A DNA stretch of 64,000 nucleotides from Desulfatiglans anilini DSM 4660 (GCF_000422285.1 NZ_AULM01000002.1:124001-188000), one strand, 5' to 3'. Counted from the stretch's first letter, positions 27,397 through 38,758 are shown. Numbers and translations are program-made. The notes: generated from the sequence alone by a model not told the origin.

Positions 27397-30300
27397 ATGA
27401 ACGATCTAAAAAGCTTATGTCTTTCTTCTTTGGCTTGGTGCATTCTAGGTGCGTTTGTTCTTGTCACCTTTTCTGCGTTGGCAGGGGCTGCAGACCCGGA
27501 TTTTTCCAATGTCGATGATATCCTGTCCAATCAGCGTCAGCTTCTGCGTGACGATGACATCATCGTGAGCGCGCCGTCCCCGGCGGGTGGGGTGGTCACC
27601 GCCGTTCTCGAGACAACCGATTCGAAGGTAACTCAATCGATTCCGGGCCAGCATCCCGACACGCTTGCCTGGGGGTTTAGAACGGCTGCCGGGCGCATGT
27701 TCAACCTGCCGAATGACGTTCTGATCACGGTGGGCCCCGACGCTCAGTATCCTACCAGCACGATCGTCACGGTCCAGGATACTCTGGGCCCTTTCAGACA
27801 TTCCGACCTACTCCCGGGCGGGGCTAAGAGTTCGGTGGATGCCCTGGCGGTTGGCGACCTCGATCAGGATGGATTCGCCGAGATGGTCATCGGCCGAACG
27901 AACTGGACGGACGGGTATCAGACCGGTTCCTCCATCGAGATAGTCACAGCGGCCGATGTCAATGATCCTTCCGCCGGCCTCGTGTATTCGGGCGCCATGG
28001 TTACCTGTCCCGATGGGGTTCTGCAGGCCCTGGGGATCGGCGATTTCAACGGGGATGGAGTGGGGGAGATCGCGGTCCTGTGTTTCAAAGACGATCTGCT
28101 GCTGACCTTTGTGGTCGTTCGGGTGGATCCTGCAACCTTGAGCGTCATCGACACGATAGGGACGGATCTGCCTGGATCCAATTATGGCATCGCGGCTATG
28201 GCCGTAGGGAACCTGCTGAATTCGGGCCTGCCGACAAAGGTTCCGGACGACGAGGTCATGGTCATCGGGGATCACTTCACCTATACCCTTCAACTGACTC
28301 CAAGAGCGATGCTCCTCGATGTCGACGGCAGTTTTCACGCGACGATGAGCGACAGCATGGAGCTGAATTATCTGGGAAATACAGGGGTCTACACGGCAGT
28401 TGGGAAGATCGACTGGTTCGGGGATACGGAGCAGGTGGCCGTGGGGATAAACAACTTCAACGATTACACCTCTTATCTCTATCTATTGAGTGTCGGACCG
28501 GACCTGAAGATCAAGCTCAACAGCAAAACGCAGGTGGACAGTTGCCTCGAGGATATCGCATTCGGGAATTTCGACCGCAAAGACTCGGAAGGCAAGACGA
28601 ATCCCGATCTTCAATTGGCCATCCTTTCCTCACCCAAATGTCTCGAACCGGCCGATCCTCCAAATGTCACGATTTACAACATGGATCAAAACAATGGCTA
28701 CAAACTCGAACACGTGCAGACGGTGAAGGTCTCCGATGCGGCGCCGGCAAAGGATCGGAATTTGAATCTTGCCGCCGGTGACACACAAGGCCGTTCGATG
28801 TTGCTCGGCCCACCGGCCAAGGTGACGGTCACCGGTCATATCCAGCCCCACGTCATCCTGGGAATGCCTCCAATGCACATCGATTACGTAAAAGGGAAGG
28901 GCGATGCCGCGCCCAGGATCCTGAACCTGACGAGTTTCCCAACCCACTTCTATTCACAATATCAGATGGAGGAGACCTCTTCGAACCAATCGGTGACACG
29001 GAGTACGACCAGTTATGCCTTTTCAACGAAAGAGTCGTTCGCTCAAAAATTCTCCTTCGGAGTTCCGATTCTCGATTCCATCTCGGCGACATTCAAGGAA
29101 TCTATTGAACAGGCGCATTCCGAGACCGTATCCGATCAATATGACACGTATATCTCTACGGAATTCGACGCCTCTTATCAGACAGGTTTCAGTGATCTCG
29201 TCTGGTTTACCGCAGACAGGTTCAATGTGTATATCTATCCTGTTCTCGGGCAATACGCCCTGGATCAGAACGGCACGGCCCAGCCCCTTTATGTCCAATT
29301 GTCCGGACCGGATATGGTACAGCGGGGCATGATCGACGGCTCCCTGCTCGAGTGGTATCAGCCGCCCCAGGAACCGGGAAACATCTTTTCCTATCCCGGC
29401 AGCTACAAACTGCTCGAGGACCTGCAGCCCGATCTGGATCCGCTGATCACCCTCCCGGCGACGACCTGGGCCACCGACAGCTCCGGCGGAAACGTCAGCG
29501 TCAGCTGGGGTCAGACCTCGGGCTCCGAGGCGACGACCGGCTCCAAGCAAACGCATTCCTTCGACGGGTCTGTGTCGGTCTCCGCGAAAGGCGTGATGAA
29601 GTTCATCAGCGGTAAGCTCGACAATTCGTTTGAGTACCAGGGAAGCAAATCGTTCGAAAGCATGAACAGCGCCATACAGAAAGTGGGGGCCTCGACCGGA
29701 ATCAAGGTTTATAAGCCTGCTTTCAACGATCCGGCACAGTACGCCTATGCAGCCCAGACCTATATTCTGGGGCGGAAACCGGCTCCGGGAAGTGTTCATG
29801 AAATCCCGCTGGATACGGATATTCAGTTCGACGGCATCCTGTCGGTGGCCTTTGTTGCAGATCCGACCGATCCGGCGGCCGGCGGCTGGTGGTCGAAGAC
29901 CTATGCCGTTCCCGACGTGGCGCTGAATCACCCTTCCCGCTGGGACTGGGATCCAGACCCTAACACCCTCGACAAACTCACCTTCAATGAACCCGATCCG
30001 GAGCATCCCGCCAACAGTGATTTCTATTTCATGAAGGGGCTATTCATATTTCCGGAAGACGCGAAAGGCGGCCCCCAGACGACAATCACCACCGCTGGGG
30101 AAAAGTTGTCGCTTCGCGCCCGGGTCTACAACTACAGCCTGGCGGATATGGATCCTGGGTCCAGGGTCAAGGTCGTCTTCTTCGGCCAGGAATGGGACAA
30201 TACGAAGCACGATCTCTCCGGATCGGCTTTCCTGATCGGAGAAGCCGTTCTGCCGCCGCTTCCAGGGTTGAATTCCCCGTCGTTTCAGGAGGAGGTCTTC

Positions 30301-31272
30301 AACTGGGACTACGCGGAGACGACGTTTGATACGGCGGGATATGCAAACAAATACCTGGTCTTCTGGGTGGTTGTCTGGACTGAGAAGGACGGTGCGCTGG
30401 CAGCGGAGATCGAGGGGCACGGATTGAAGGCCATCCCCGACGTGAACCAGGTCAATTCCTTGTCGGATATCCTTATCGAAGATTACAGCAACAATGTTGG
30501 GTTATATAGACAACCCATCTTCGTAGCGCCGGTTTCGGCTGCCGCGCAGGAGCCTGTCGTCATGCACCGGGATCCGTCGGGGGAATCCCTTTGCCTGCTG
30601 CCGGTTCGGGTGGAGGAGGTGTCCGTTTCACCCGGTTACGTCGGCGTGAACAAGAAAACGACGGTCGATGTCCGATTGCGGGGAGGCTTGACATGCCAGG
30701 ATTCGGTGATGCTCTTCTTCTACGAGGGCGATCCGCAGAGCGGCGGCAAGGTATTTGATGCCGAGCTGATACCCCATCTGAGGGCGAACGACATCTATTT
30801 GGCTAAAGGAAGGTATACCCCGAAGACCTGCGGGATCAAGAGCATCTACGTAACGGCCGCCTCGGGGAAGGGCGGCTTCCTCTCAGCCGGAAAGGGGACG
30901 CTGCGGGTGGGTTGTCGGGAAACTGTCTGTGCGACCCTTGGCAATGGGTTTGGAGCCCTCTTCGATGCCGATCGCTTCACCTTTGAAGGCATGGAAGGCG
31001 AGCACGTCGAAATAGCCGTGAGACCGGTCGACTCGGCGGTTGCAGGCGGCATCGCCTTCTTCAGGCTTGTCGGACCCGGTTGGACCTTCGTCAGGAAGGT
31101 CGAGCAGCTGCCCTGTGAAGTCTGTTTCGATCTTGCGGCCACCGGTCGATACTCCATCCAGGTGGCAGTCGAAAAGGCCAATGAAAATCACTTCAACGGA
31201 CCGTACTGCTTGACGATCCAATCATCTGGAGAGGCTTTCAGCACGATTGCGAGAAGGCCGTCGGCTGAATGA
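27397..31272 (+). CDS. Exported FG-GAP/VCBS repeat protein with amphipathic Ser/Thr-rich segments
   Basis: 1291 aa from ATG 27397 (GTG 27388 also possible). A Sec signal peptide ends near ALAGAADP. Residues about 60-460 contain integrin-like repeats with calcium loops (GDLDQDGFAEMVIG, GDFNGDGVGEIAVL). Around 510-610 and again around 695-770 lie long Ser/Thr-rich, alternating polar/hydrophobic stretches (TTSYAFSTKESFAQKFSFG, SISATFKESIEQ; THSFDGSVSVSAKGVMKF), the pattern of beta-barrel insertion hairpins in pore-forming toxins. The C-terminal 300 residues are beta-sandwich-like and cysteine-containing. Family beyond FG-GAP not recognised. It is divergent from the patatin gene. Confidence 0.7.
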   Translation: MNDLKSLCLSSLAWCILGAFVLVTFSALAGAADPDFSNVDDILSNQRQLLRDDDIIVSAPSPAGGVVTAVLETTDSKVTQSIPGQHPDTLAWGFRTAAGRMFNLPNDVLITVGPDAQYPTSTIVTVQDTLGPFRHSDLLPGGAKSSVDALAVGDLDQDGFAEMVIGRTNWTDGYQTGSSIEIVTAADVNDPSAGLVYSGAMVTCPDGVLQALGIGDFNGDGVGEIAVLCFKDDLLLTFVVVRVDPATLSVIDTIGTDLPGSNYGIAAMAVGNLLNSGLPTKVPDDEVMVIGDHFTYTLQLTPRAMLLDVDGSFHATMSDSMELNYLGNTGVYTAVGKIDWFGDTEQVAVGINNFNDYTSYLYLLSVGPDLKIKLNSKTQVDSCLEDIAFGNFDRKDSEGKTNPDLQLAILSSPKCLEPADPPNVTIYNMDQNNGYKLEHVQTVKVSDAAPAKDRNLNLAAGDTQGRSMLLGPPAKVTVTGHIQPHVILGMPPMHIDYVKGKGDAAPRILNLTSFPTHFYSQYQMEETSSNQSVTRSTTSYAFSTKESFAQKFSFGVPILDSISATFKESIEQAHSETVSDQYDTYISTEFDASYQTGFSDLVWFTADRFNVYIYPVLGQYALDQNGTAQPLYVQLSGPDMVQRGMIDGSLLEWYQPPQEPGNIFSYPGSYKLLEDLQPDLDPLITLPATTWATDSSGGNVSVSWGQTSGSEATTGSKQTHSFDGSVSVSAKGVMKFISGKLDNSFEYQGSKSFESMNSAIQKVGASTGIKVYKPAFNDPAQYAYAAQTYILGRKPAPGSVHEIPLDTDIQFDGILSVAFVADPTDPAAGGWWSKTYAVPDVALNHPSRWDWDPDPNTLDKLTFNEPDPEHPANSDFYFMKGLFIFPEDAKGGPQTTITTAGEKLSLRARVYNYSLADMDPGSRVKVVFFGQEWDNTKHDLSGSAFLIGEAVLPPLPGLNSPSFQEEVFNWDYAETTFDTAGYANKYLVFWVVVWTEKDGALAAEIEGHGLKAIPDVNQVNSLSDILIEDYSNNVGLYRQPIFVAPVSAAAQEPVVMHRDPSGESLCLLPVRVEEVSVSPGYVGVNKKTTVDVRLRGGLTCQDSVMLFFYEGDPQSGGKVFDAELIPHLRANDIYLAKGRYTPKTCGIKSIYVTAASGKGGFLSAGKGTLRVGCRETVCATLGNGFGALFDADRFTFEGMEGEHVEIAVRPVDSAVAGGIAFFRLVGPGWTFVRKVEQLPCEVCFDLAATGRYSIQVAVEKANENHFNGPYCLTIQSSGEAFSTIARRPSAE

Positions 31273-31682
31273 ATTCAGCGATAACTCATTCCGTCCGCTT
31301 TTACCCTTTTTTGAAGCCTTGAGAAGCCGGGGAGGCTGTTGCGGTGTCTGCCGCTGCGTTGTGCCATGATCCCGATCTGGGTGCCGAACCGTTCTTTGAG
31401 AACGCTCTGCTCTTTTCGAGACAGCTGAAGCCTCCTCTCCGCTCGCCGGTCTTGCAGGCGGAGCGTTTGATCTCGTCAAGGCGTTGTCAGCATCTTTGGC
31501 AGGTCATTGGATACTCCGGAATGCAGCATATGTCCCGGCGTTTTTGCGGATTTCTCCAGCCTTTCTTCCGGGTTGACTTGTTATGCCTAAAGGTCTTACA
31601 TATCGCGGCGATATTGCTCAAAAGGTGTGCTTATCGATCGAGGGCCCATCGCGGGTGAAGACAGGGGGTTGAAGGGGGGTCT
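31273..31682. other. Intergenic region, no gene supported
   Basis: A 410-bp gap between the FG-GAP gene and the histidine kinase. Open frames on both strands carry no recognisable protein, and I see no clear promoter or hairpin. Confidence 0.5.
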
Positions 31683-34600
31683 GTGCCGGCAGCCTGGTAT
31701 TTTTCACAACTGGACTATATCTGTTTCGTGGACGGCCTTGTATTTCTTCTGCTGGCCTTTGCGTGCATCAGGGCGGATTGGCAGTGGGGCGAAAAGCCCG
31801 GGCTTCCCTGGCGATGGCTGGTGCTCTACGGCTTGCTGCAAGCTGCAGCGTCCTGGATCAAGATGTCGGCGCTCAGCCTTTCAGAGGCCGGAGGTTTCGA
31901 AGCGCTTCATACCGGACTCACACTGATTTCGTTCATAGCCCTGGCGGAGTTCGGCAGGCGCTCTTGGAGCGGTCTCGGTGCCCGGAAATTCATGGCGCTG
32001 GCTTTTACGTCCTTGTTGCTGACGACGGGTGGAGTGTCCGCGGCCGGGTGGATCGAGCTCGAGGCTTCAGCGCGTTATTTTCTCGGTGCTCCAGGCTCCG
32101 CGCTGAGCGGGCTTGTGTTGTGGCGCGCATCGAGGTCTTTGCCCGGCGCCCATGGCATCGCATTGAAGGTGGCGGCCATGGGGATGGCGGGCGCCGGCCT
32201 CGCCTTCGGCATTGCCGTCAATGAACGGGTATCGGACCTGACCGCCTGGCCGTCTTTCGAGATCCGCCCGGCGATCGCCGGTTTGCCGGCCGAACTCTTC
32301 CGGGGGTTGGGCACCTTTCTGGGAGGCATTGGAATATGGCATTGCGGCTCGACCGGTTTTTTCTCGAAAGACGGGCGCGCCTGGCACATCAGGTTGGCGC
32401 TTCCGTTTTTCCTGCTGGTATCGATCTCTCTCAGCTGGTACGCCACTGACCTGAGGGGACGTGCTTGGGACGGCCGGATGCGGGAGGATATTCTGCGTCA
32501 GGCCAGAGGCATCGCAGCCGCTATCCCCCAGGAAGAGGTCAAAGCCCTTACGTTTACGCTCGATGACCTCGATCGACCCCAATTCAAGCGCATCTGCAAT
32601 CATATGATCGCTTACGGGCGTTTGCTCGAAAATGTTCGGGGTATTTACAGCCTGGCCGTCCGCAGGGGAGAAATGGTCTTCGGACCTGAGAACTACGATC
32701 CGCAAGACCCTATGGCCTCACCACCCGGTACGGTTTATCGAGAACCGGGCCCTGAGGACTGGGAGGTTTTCCGGACGGGCCTTCCCTATACCATCGGCCC
32801 CTTCTGGGACGAATACGGTGCTTTCGTAGCCGCGCTTGCGCCGGTGCTGGACCCCTGCAGCGGCGAGGTGCTGATGCTGGCCGGGATCGATGTGACGGCG
32901 GACAGGTGGCGGGCGATAGTCGGCGATGCCCGACGTCAGGTGATCCTGGCGGCAATGGCGCTTGCCTGTTTTTTCCTTGGGGGGTTGGCGCTTTTGCAGT
33001 GGCGGCGTTTTCACCCGGACTGGGCGATGACGGTCTGGCTCAGACACGGTGAGACCATCCTGGCGGGGGTCCTTGGGACCGGCATCGCGCTCATTTTAGG
33101 AGCGGCGGTCCAAGAACTGGAACTCAACAGGTTCCGGGATGAATTCGTCGTAAAGGCAGAGCTTCGGGCCCATTGGGTGACGGACGTCTTCAGGGGGATT
33201 CAGCGCGATCTGGCAAAAATGAAGCGTTTCTTCGAAGTAAGCCAATATGTGGATGCACAGGAATTTTCAGCCTATGTGGGGCCGCTGGTAACGGTATCCA
33301 ACGTGCAGGCCTGGCAATGGATACCCATTGTGCCGGCGACAAGCATCCTGGCTTTCGAGACGCACATGCGCTTAGGAGGCAACCCCGATTTCCAGGTGAG
33401 GGAGAAGAACGCGACCGGGTCAATGGTGCCGGCAGGCAAACGAGAAACCTACTATCCTCTCGCTTACATCGCCCCTTCTGCCGACCATGCATCTCTGCTG
33501 GGGTTTGATTTCGGAAGCGAACCGGAACGAATGGCGGCGATCGAAAAGGCGCTCGAAACCGGGTTGCCTGTGGCTACGTCTGCAGTCGAGCCCCTGCAGT
33601 TGATGGGAGACGAGCTTTGTATCGAAGCATTCGAACGGGTCCAGAAAACCGGGTATCAGCGTCCGTCCGGGCTGGTTGCCTGTTTGCTGCGTCCACAGGG
33701 AACGGTGAATACGGTTTTCGGAACCGGTGAAAAAAGCCGCTCGCACGTCGATTTCGATCTTGTCGAGATCAGGAGCGGCGAGTCGCGGACAACGATGGTT
33801 TATCCCTCCGAGTGGGTTTCTGGAACCCCCGCAGCAACGACTTCGGACCTCTCTGCCCTTAACGGACTGTTCCATCCCCTCTTTCTTTTTGATCGCACTT
33901 GGGCCGTTGTCACTCGACCGACGGAGGCCTTTTTGTCCGGAAAACGAACCTGGGCAGGGGCTGCGGCCTTCGGGTCGGGGCTCCTGTTGACGGCCGCGGT
34001 GACGATGTTGATCGGCTTCTCTCGCTCCCGCGAGACGACCCTCGAACGACAGGTGGCGGAACGAACCTCTGCGCTGCATGAGAGCCGTGAGCGCCTGTCT
34101 TTGGCCACCCGGGGCACCGGGCTGGGGGTCTGGGATTACCGGGTGAGGGAGGATCGCCTGGAGTGGGACGAGAATATGTTCGCGCTCTTCGGAACAGACC
34201 GGGAAAATTTTGGGGGGCGTCTCACCGACTGGATGAATCTCCTGCCTCCAGAGCTGCGTTCCGAGGCGGTCGCCACATTCGATAGCGCTCTTGCGGGTGG
34301 CAGGGATTTTAATCTTGAGTTCCCCGTCCGGAAATCCTCCGGGGAGATGCGCCATCTGGTCTGCACTGCCACGGTGGTGGCGGATGCATCCGGCCGGCCC
34401 TCGCGTGTCGTAGGTATCCATTACGATATCACCGAGCGCAGGCGTGCAGAAGACGCCTTGAGAGAGAGTGAAGAGACCTTCAGGCTGGTCTTCGAAAACG
34501 CGCCGCTCGGACTGTTTCATTACGACGTCGCCGGCGTGATTACGGACTGCAACGATGTCTTCGTCGGCATCATCGGATCGAGCCGCGAAGCATTGACGGG

Positions 34601-34883
34601 TCTCGATATGACCCGGCTGCCCGATACCCGGATTACAGCTGCGCTCTTAGAGGCCCTGGAGGGCCGTTTGACCATCTTCGAGGGGGATTATCGATCCTAC
34701 ACGGCTGATAAGGTGACACCGGTGCGGGTCTTTTTCGCGCCGATACGGGATCAGGCGGGCAAGGTCAAGGGCGGGGTGGGCATCGTGGAGGATGTTTCGC
34801 CTCGCAAAAAGGCCGAGGATGCCTTGCGTGAGAGTGAATCCCGGTTTCGCTCATCTCTCCGACCGGTCGTTATGAATATGTGA
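31683..34883 (+). pseudogene. Hybrid sensor histidine kinase, 5' part (frameshifted)
   Basis: 1066 aa: about seven membrane helices in residues 1-240, an extracytoplasmic loop (about 265-415), two more helices, a CHASE-type sensor domain (about 490-760, with NVQAWQWIPIV), a further helix, then two PAS domains (about 800-1045). A third PAS begins at RESESRFR and is then lost to a frameshift, ending at TGA 34881-34883. The downstream frame carries the rest of that PAS (GRYEYVNPMF) and the kinase. About a dozen PAS residues seem to be missing at the junction, which suggests a small deletion. GTG 31683 follows AAGGGGGG. On its own this part has no kinase domain. Confidence 0.75.
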
Positions 34884-36742
34884 ATCCGATGTTCGTAAAG
34901 GTTTTCGGTTACACTCTGGAGGATGTGCCTACCGGGAAAGACTGGCTCATCAGGGCCTATCCGGATGAGGGGGCAAGAAAAAGCGCCCTCGAGATTTGGC
35001 TGCAGGATATTCGCCAGATGGGGGAGTATCAGGTGCGGCCCAGGACGTTCAATGTCTTCTGCAAGGATGGTTCGAGCAAGAAGATTCTTTTTCGGCCCAT
35101 GACCATAAAAGGAGGTATGCAGTTCATTGTCTATGAAGATATCACGGAGCGTGAACGGGCCGAGGCCGCCCTGCGTGAGAGCGAGGAGCGGTACCGGACC
35201 CTGTTCGAGAACTCACTCGATGCCATTGTGGTGATGGAGCCGCCGGACTGGAATTGCAGTTCGGCGAACCGCGCGGCCCTCGATATGTTTAGGATAGAGG
35301 GTCTGCAGCAGCTGGTTTCCAGACCCCTTTGGGATTTGTCTCCGCCTACGCAGCCCGATGGACGTGAATCCTCGGCGGTGGCGGAGGAGATCGTCAAACA
35401 GGTCCTGGAGGAGGGGGGACGCCTCTTTGAATGGACGCATCGACGGGATGATGGCGATCTGTTTCCTGCCACGGTCTTGCTTACGAGGATGGAACAGGAC
35501 GGAGAGGTTTTTCTGCAGGCGACGGTCAGGGATGTCTCCGATTACTTGCGCGGAGAGGAGGAGCGGCGTCTGCTCGAGGCGCAGATCCAGCAGACGCAGA
35601 AACTGGAAAGCCTCGGCGTTCTGGCCGGCGGCGTTGCCCACGACTTCAACAACATCTTGATGGCGGTGATGGGGTATGCGGAACTCGCGATGGAGATGGT
35701 TTCCCCGCAGTCGGCCGCGCGCAGCAGCCTGCGTGAGATTATCACCGCCGCACGCCGGGCTGCCGAGCTTTGCCGTCAGATGCTGGCCTATTCGGGGCAG
35801 GCCTCTTTCAGCCTCGAACCAACGGACCTGAAGGAGTTGGTCGAGGAAATGGCTCACCTCCTGAAGACCTCCATCTCCAAGAAGGCGATATTGAACCTGA
35901 ACATCGAAAGAGGCCTGCCGCCGGTCATGGCCGATCCAACCCAGATCCGTCAGATCGTAATGAACCTGATCATCAATGCATCGGATGCCATTGGCGATCG
36001 GAGCGGGGTCATCCATGTCGCTGTCGGTGCCTCGCGCTGCGATGAAAGGTACCTCAAAAGGACTGAGCTGCACGAAACGCTGATGCCCGGACTCTATGTG
36101 CACATCGAGGTTTCGGATACCGGGTGCGGTATGGATGCCCAAACCCGCTCCAGGATCTTCGAACCGTTCTTCAGCACCAAATTCACCGGCCGCGGACTGG
36201 GGTTGGCCGCCGTGCTCGGGATCGTCCGCGCCCACAAGGGGGCTGTCAAAGTTTACAGTGAACCCGGTAAAGGCACGCGTTTCAGGGTGCTTCTGCCGTC
36301 CATAGATGGCTCGGAGGCGGGAGAGGCTTCTTCAGCAGTGGAGCACGGGCGGATGGGATGGATGGGAGAAGGGACGGTTCTCCTGGTGGATGACGAGGAA
36401 TCGCTGCGGGCGCTTGGGGCCAGGATGTTCGAGCGCCTCGGGTACTCGGTGCTCACTGCTGCGGACGCTCGTGAGGCGCTGGATATTTACAGGGAGAGGG
36501 GAACTGAGATCGATTTTGTCTTTCTGGACCTGACCATGCCCCACATGGATGGTGCCGAGGCCTTTGCTGAACTGCGGCGTTTGAATCCGGATGTCCGCGT
36601 CATGATAGCCAGCGGGTACAGCGAAGAGGATGTGGCGGCGCGCTTCGCAGGCAAGGGGCTTGCTGGGGTGCTTCAAAAGCCTTTCACCCTGGAGAGGCTC
36701 GAGGAGATCCTGCGGGGGCTGGCGCCTTCGAAGGTTGTATGA
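34880..36742 (+). CDS. Hybrid histidine kinase, 3' part: PAS, PAS, kinase, receiver
   Basis: 620 aa. It begins inside a PAS domain (NPMFVKVFGYTLED), has another PAS (about 97-225), a dimerisation/phospho-acceptor segment with His254 in GGVAHDFNN, an ATPase domain with DTGCGMD and GRGLGLAAVLG, and a receiver domain with Asp550 in FLDLTMPHMDG. GTG 34880 overlaps the upstream TGA as GTGA, so it could be translated by coupling as a separate soluble kinase; otherwise it is the 3' half of a broken gene. No ribosome site is visible apart from the coupling. It converges on the channel gene with a 4-nt gap. Confidence 0.8.
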   Translation: MNPMFVKVFGYTLEDVPTGKDWLIRAYPDEGARKSALEIWLQDIRQMGEYQVRPRTFNVFCKDGSSKKILFRPMTIKGGMQFIVYEDITERERAEAALRESEERYRTLFENSLDAIVVMEPPDWNCSSANRAALDMFRIEGLQQLVSRPLWDLSPPTQPDGRESSAVAEEIVKQVLEEGGRLFEWTHRRDDGDLFPATVLLTRMEQDGEVFLQATVRDVSDYLRGEEERRLLEAQIQQTQKLESLGVLAGGVAHDFNNILMAVMGYAELAMEMVSPQSAARSSLREIITAARRAAELCRQMLAYSGQASFSLEPTDLKELVEEMAHLLKTSISKKAILNLNIERGLPPVMADPTQIRQIVMNLIINASDAIGDRSGVIHVAVGASRCDERYLKRTELHETLMPGLYVHIEVSDTGCGMDAQTRSRIFEPFFSTKFTGRGLGLAAVLGIVRAHKGAVKVYSEPGKGTRFRVLLPSIDGSEAGEASSAVEHGRMGWMGEGTVLLVDDEESLRALGARMFERLGYSVLTAADAREALDIYRERGTEIDFVFLDLTMPHMDGAEAFAELRRLNPDVRVMIASGYSEEDVAARFAGKGLAGVLQKPFTLERLEEILRGLAPSKVV

Positions 36743-36746
36743 TGGT

Positions 36747-38444
36747 CTACCCCTGCACCCATTCGAGCAGCTTTTTTTCGCCCTCGTGGGTTCCGATGAA
36801 CAGCAGCTCCGAGTCTTCCTGGATGGGGGTCAGCGGATCCGGGTTGATGGTCATGACGCCGTTGGCCTTGATGGCTACGAGCGAACAGCCTGTTTTCTCA
36901 CGGATCTTCGACTCGGCGAGGTTCTTGCCGATCAGGATGTGCGGCGTCTGCAGACGGAACACATTCAGCCCCTCGACCAGCATCAGGGTGTCTTCATTCT
37001 TGAGATAGTTGAAGATGGCGGTGGAGCCCAGGGAGGCGTAGGACATGACGAAATCCGCGCCTGCACGGTGAAGGGTGGACACATTGCGATCCAGGCTTGC
37101 ACGACTGAGAATGCGCATATCCGGCCGAAGGCTTCGTAGGTATTTCGTCAAATAGATGTTTGTTGCGTCATCGTGGGTGGTCAACAGGGCTGCGGGCGCC
37201 TTTTCGATCCAAGCCCTCTCCAAGGTGCGGATATCCGCCGCGTCTCCCAGGACATAAAACTCCCCCTCCTGCACCCTGCGCGGATTCTTTTCGATGATCA
37301 GGTATTGCATTTCCCTTTCCTTGAACCGTTCTGCAACGGTCTGCCCCACGCGTCCTCCGCCGATGATCAGGACCGGATTCGCGGTGAGGCGGCAGACGTG
37401 GTAGAAGGAATAGACATCGTCGAAGGCGGCCAGGTTCTTTTCCGAACCGGCCAGGACCAGAACGGAGTTCGGGTCGATCTGGCTCTGGGCGTTCGGGATG
37501 CTGAAATGCCCTCGCTCCCAGATTCCCGCCACGCTCACCCCGAACTCCTCTCTGATGCGGCTTTCTATAAGGGTTTTTCCGGCAAGGGGGGTTGCGAAGG
37601 GTGAGAATTCGGCCAGGATGAGTTCACCGAATCGGCCGATGACGGTCGACCGGCAGTCTCCGCCGATCGTCCAGGCAGCAAGGGAGCGGCCCAGCATGTC
37701 ATGGAGTTTGAAGACCCTCGAACTGCCGGCCATCTGCAGGATGTCCTCCGAGTGGGGTGAATCGGCGGTGGTGATGATGGGGACATGTTCGTTCAATTCC
37801 CTGACAGTAAAAGCGATGTTCGTATTGATTTCATCCTGATGGGTTGCGACGACGAGTGCGGCATGGTTTACGCGCATCCTGCGGTAGGTTTCCGGGTCGT
37901 CGATATTGCCGACCCCCACGCGGATGCCCTCGTCATAGAGTTCCAGGGCGCGGCGCAGATCGTCCACGATCAGCACATACTCCTGTCGGTGGTTTTTCAG
38001 CTTTTCGATGAGAGCCATCGTCACCGGTTCATACGCGGTGAGGATCACGTGATGCCAGGTCTCCGGCGGGAGTTCCTTGGGGGCGCGGTTTCGTGATTCA
38101 GCTTCTATCCAGGGGGCGTAGAAAAACTTGATGAAGGTGAAGGGCAGGAGGGTCAAAAGGAAGATCACTCCCGAAAGAAGGACCATGATCGAAAAGGCGC
38201 GGCCCAGATCCGTCTGAAACGTGATGTCGCCGAAACCGAGGGTGGTCATCACGGTGAGCGTCCAGTAGATGCCGGTGATCCATGAATAATCCTTTCCTTC
38301 GTAGGACATCAGAAAGTGGAACAAAATGCTGTAGACGAGGACGAGACCCGTCAGGACGAGCAGAAATTTGATCAACTGGCGGAGGTCGCGCTTGGCGCCC
38401 TCACGCTGGACGAAGTAGCTCAGCATGGACGGAAAGAACTTCAC
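36747..38444 (-). CDS. K+ channel with tandem RCK/TrkA-N and TrkA-C domains
   Basis: 565 aa. Two membrane helices (about 25-45 and 80-105) flank a pore loop with the filter TTLGFGD, followed by two cytoplasmic RCK units: TrkA-N with ILTAYEPV and TrkA-C, then a second TrkA-N with the nucleotide loop LIIGGGRVGQ near residue 355, and a final TrkA-C. Such channels are ligand-gated K+ conduits. The first TrkA-N lacks a clear GxGxxG, so nucleotide binding may rest with the second. ATG 38444 precedes the first helix. Confidence 0.85.
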   Translation of the reverse strand: MKFFPSMLSYFVQREGAKRDLRQLIKFLLVLTGLVLVYSILFHFLMSYEGKDYSWITGIYWTLTVMTTLGFGDITFQTDLGRAFSIMVLLSGVIFLLTLLPFTFIKFFYAPWIEAESRNRAPKELPPETWHHVILTAYEPVTMALIEKLKNHRQEYVLIVDDLRRALELYDEGIRVGVGNIDDPETYRRMRVNHAALVVATHQDEINTNIAFTVRELNEHVPIITTADSPHSEDILQMAGSSRVFKLHDMLGRSLAAWTIGGDCRSTVIGRFGELILAEFSPFATPLAGKTLIESRIREEFGVSVAGIWERGHFSIPNAQSQIDPNSVLVLAGSEKNLAAFDDVYSFYHVCRLTANPVLIIGGGRVGQTVAERFKEREMQYLIIEKNPRRVQEGEFYVLGDAADIRTLERAWIEKAPAALLTTHDDATNIYLTKYLRSLRPDMRILSRASLDRNVSTLHRAGADFVMSYASLGSTAIFNYLKNEDTLMLVEGLNVFRLQTPHILIGKNLAESKIREKTGCSLVAIKANGVMTINPDPLTPIQEDSELLFIGTHEGEKKLLEWVQG

Positions 38445-38758
38445 GGCCTTCTCCCTTTGGTCCTCTTTTGACTATCGCTACGCGCGTGTGAAGTAAAGGC
38501 GCGGGGCGCCAAACAACTATTTATTCTAGGCTCCCACTCCCCAGTAAGTCAAATGTCTCAAGCCATGGTCCCCGAATCCGGCGATGTTCAGGAGAATGGG
38601 GCGAAGTCCTGCGATTAGCATAGCGGGTCCGACCCCTTTTCGTTCGCAGGAGAGCCGGGTGCGGCGTCGATCTTTCGCCTCCGCGATGCACATGCCGGCC
38701 CGCGGCGGCCTTGCACCACGGTGCACGTTATTTCTGGCCTTTTCGAAGGATCCTGTAA

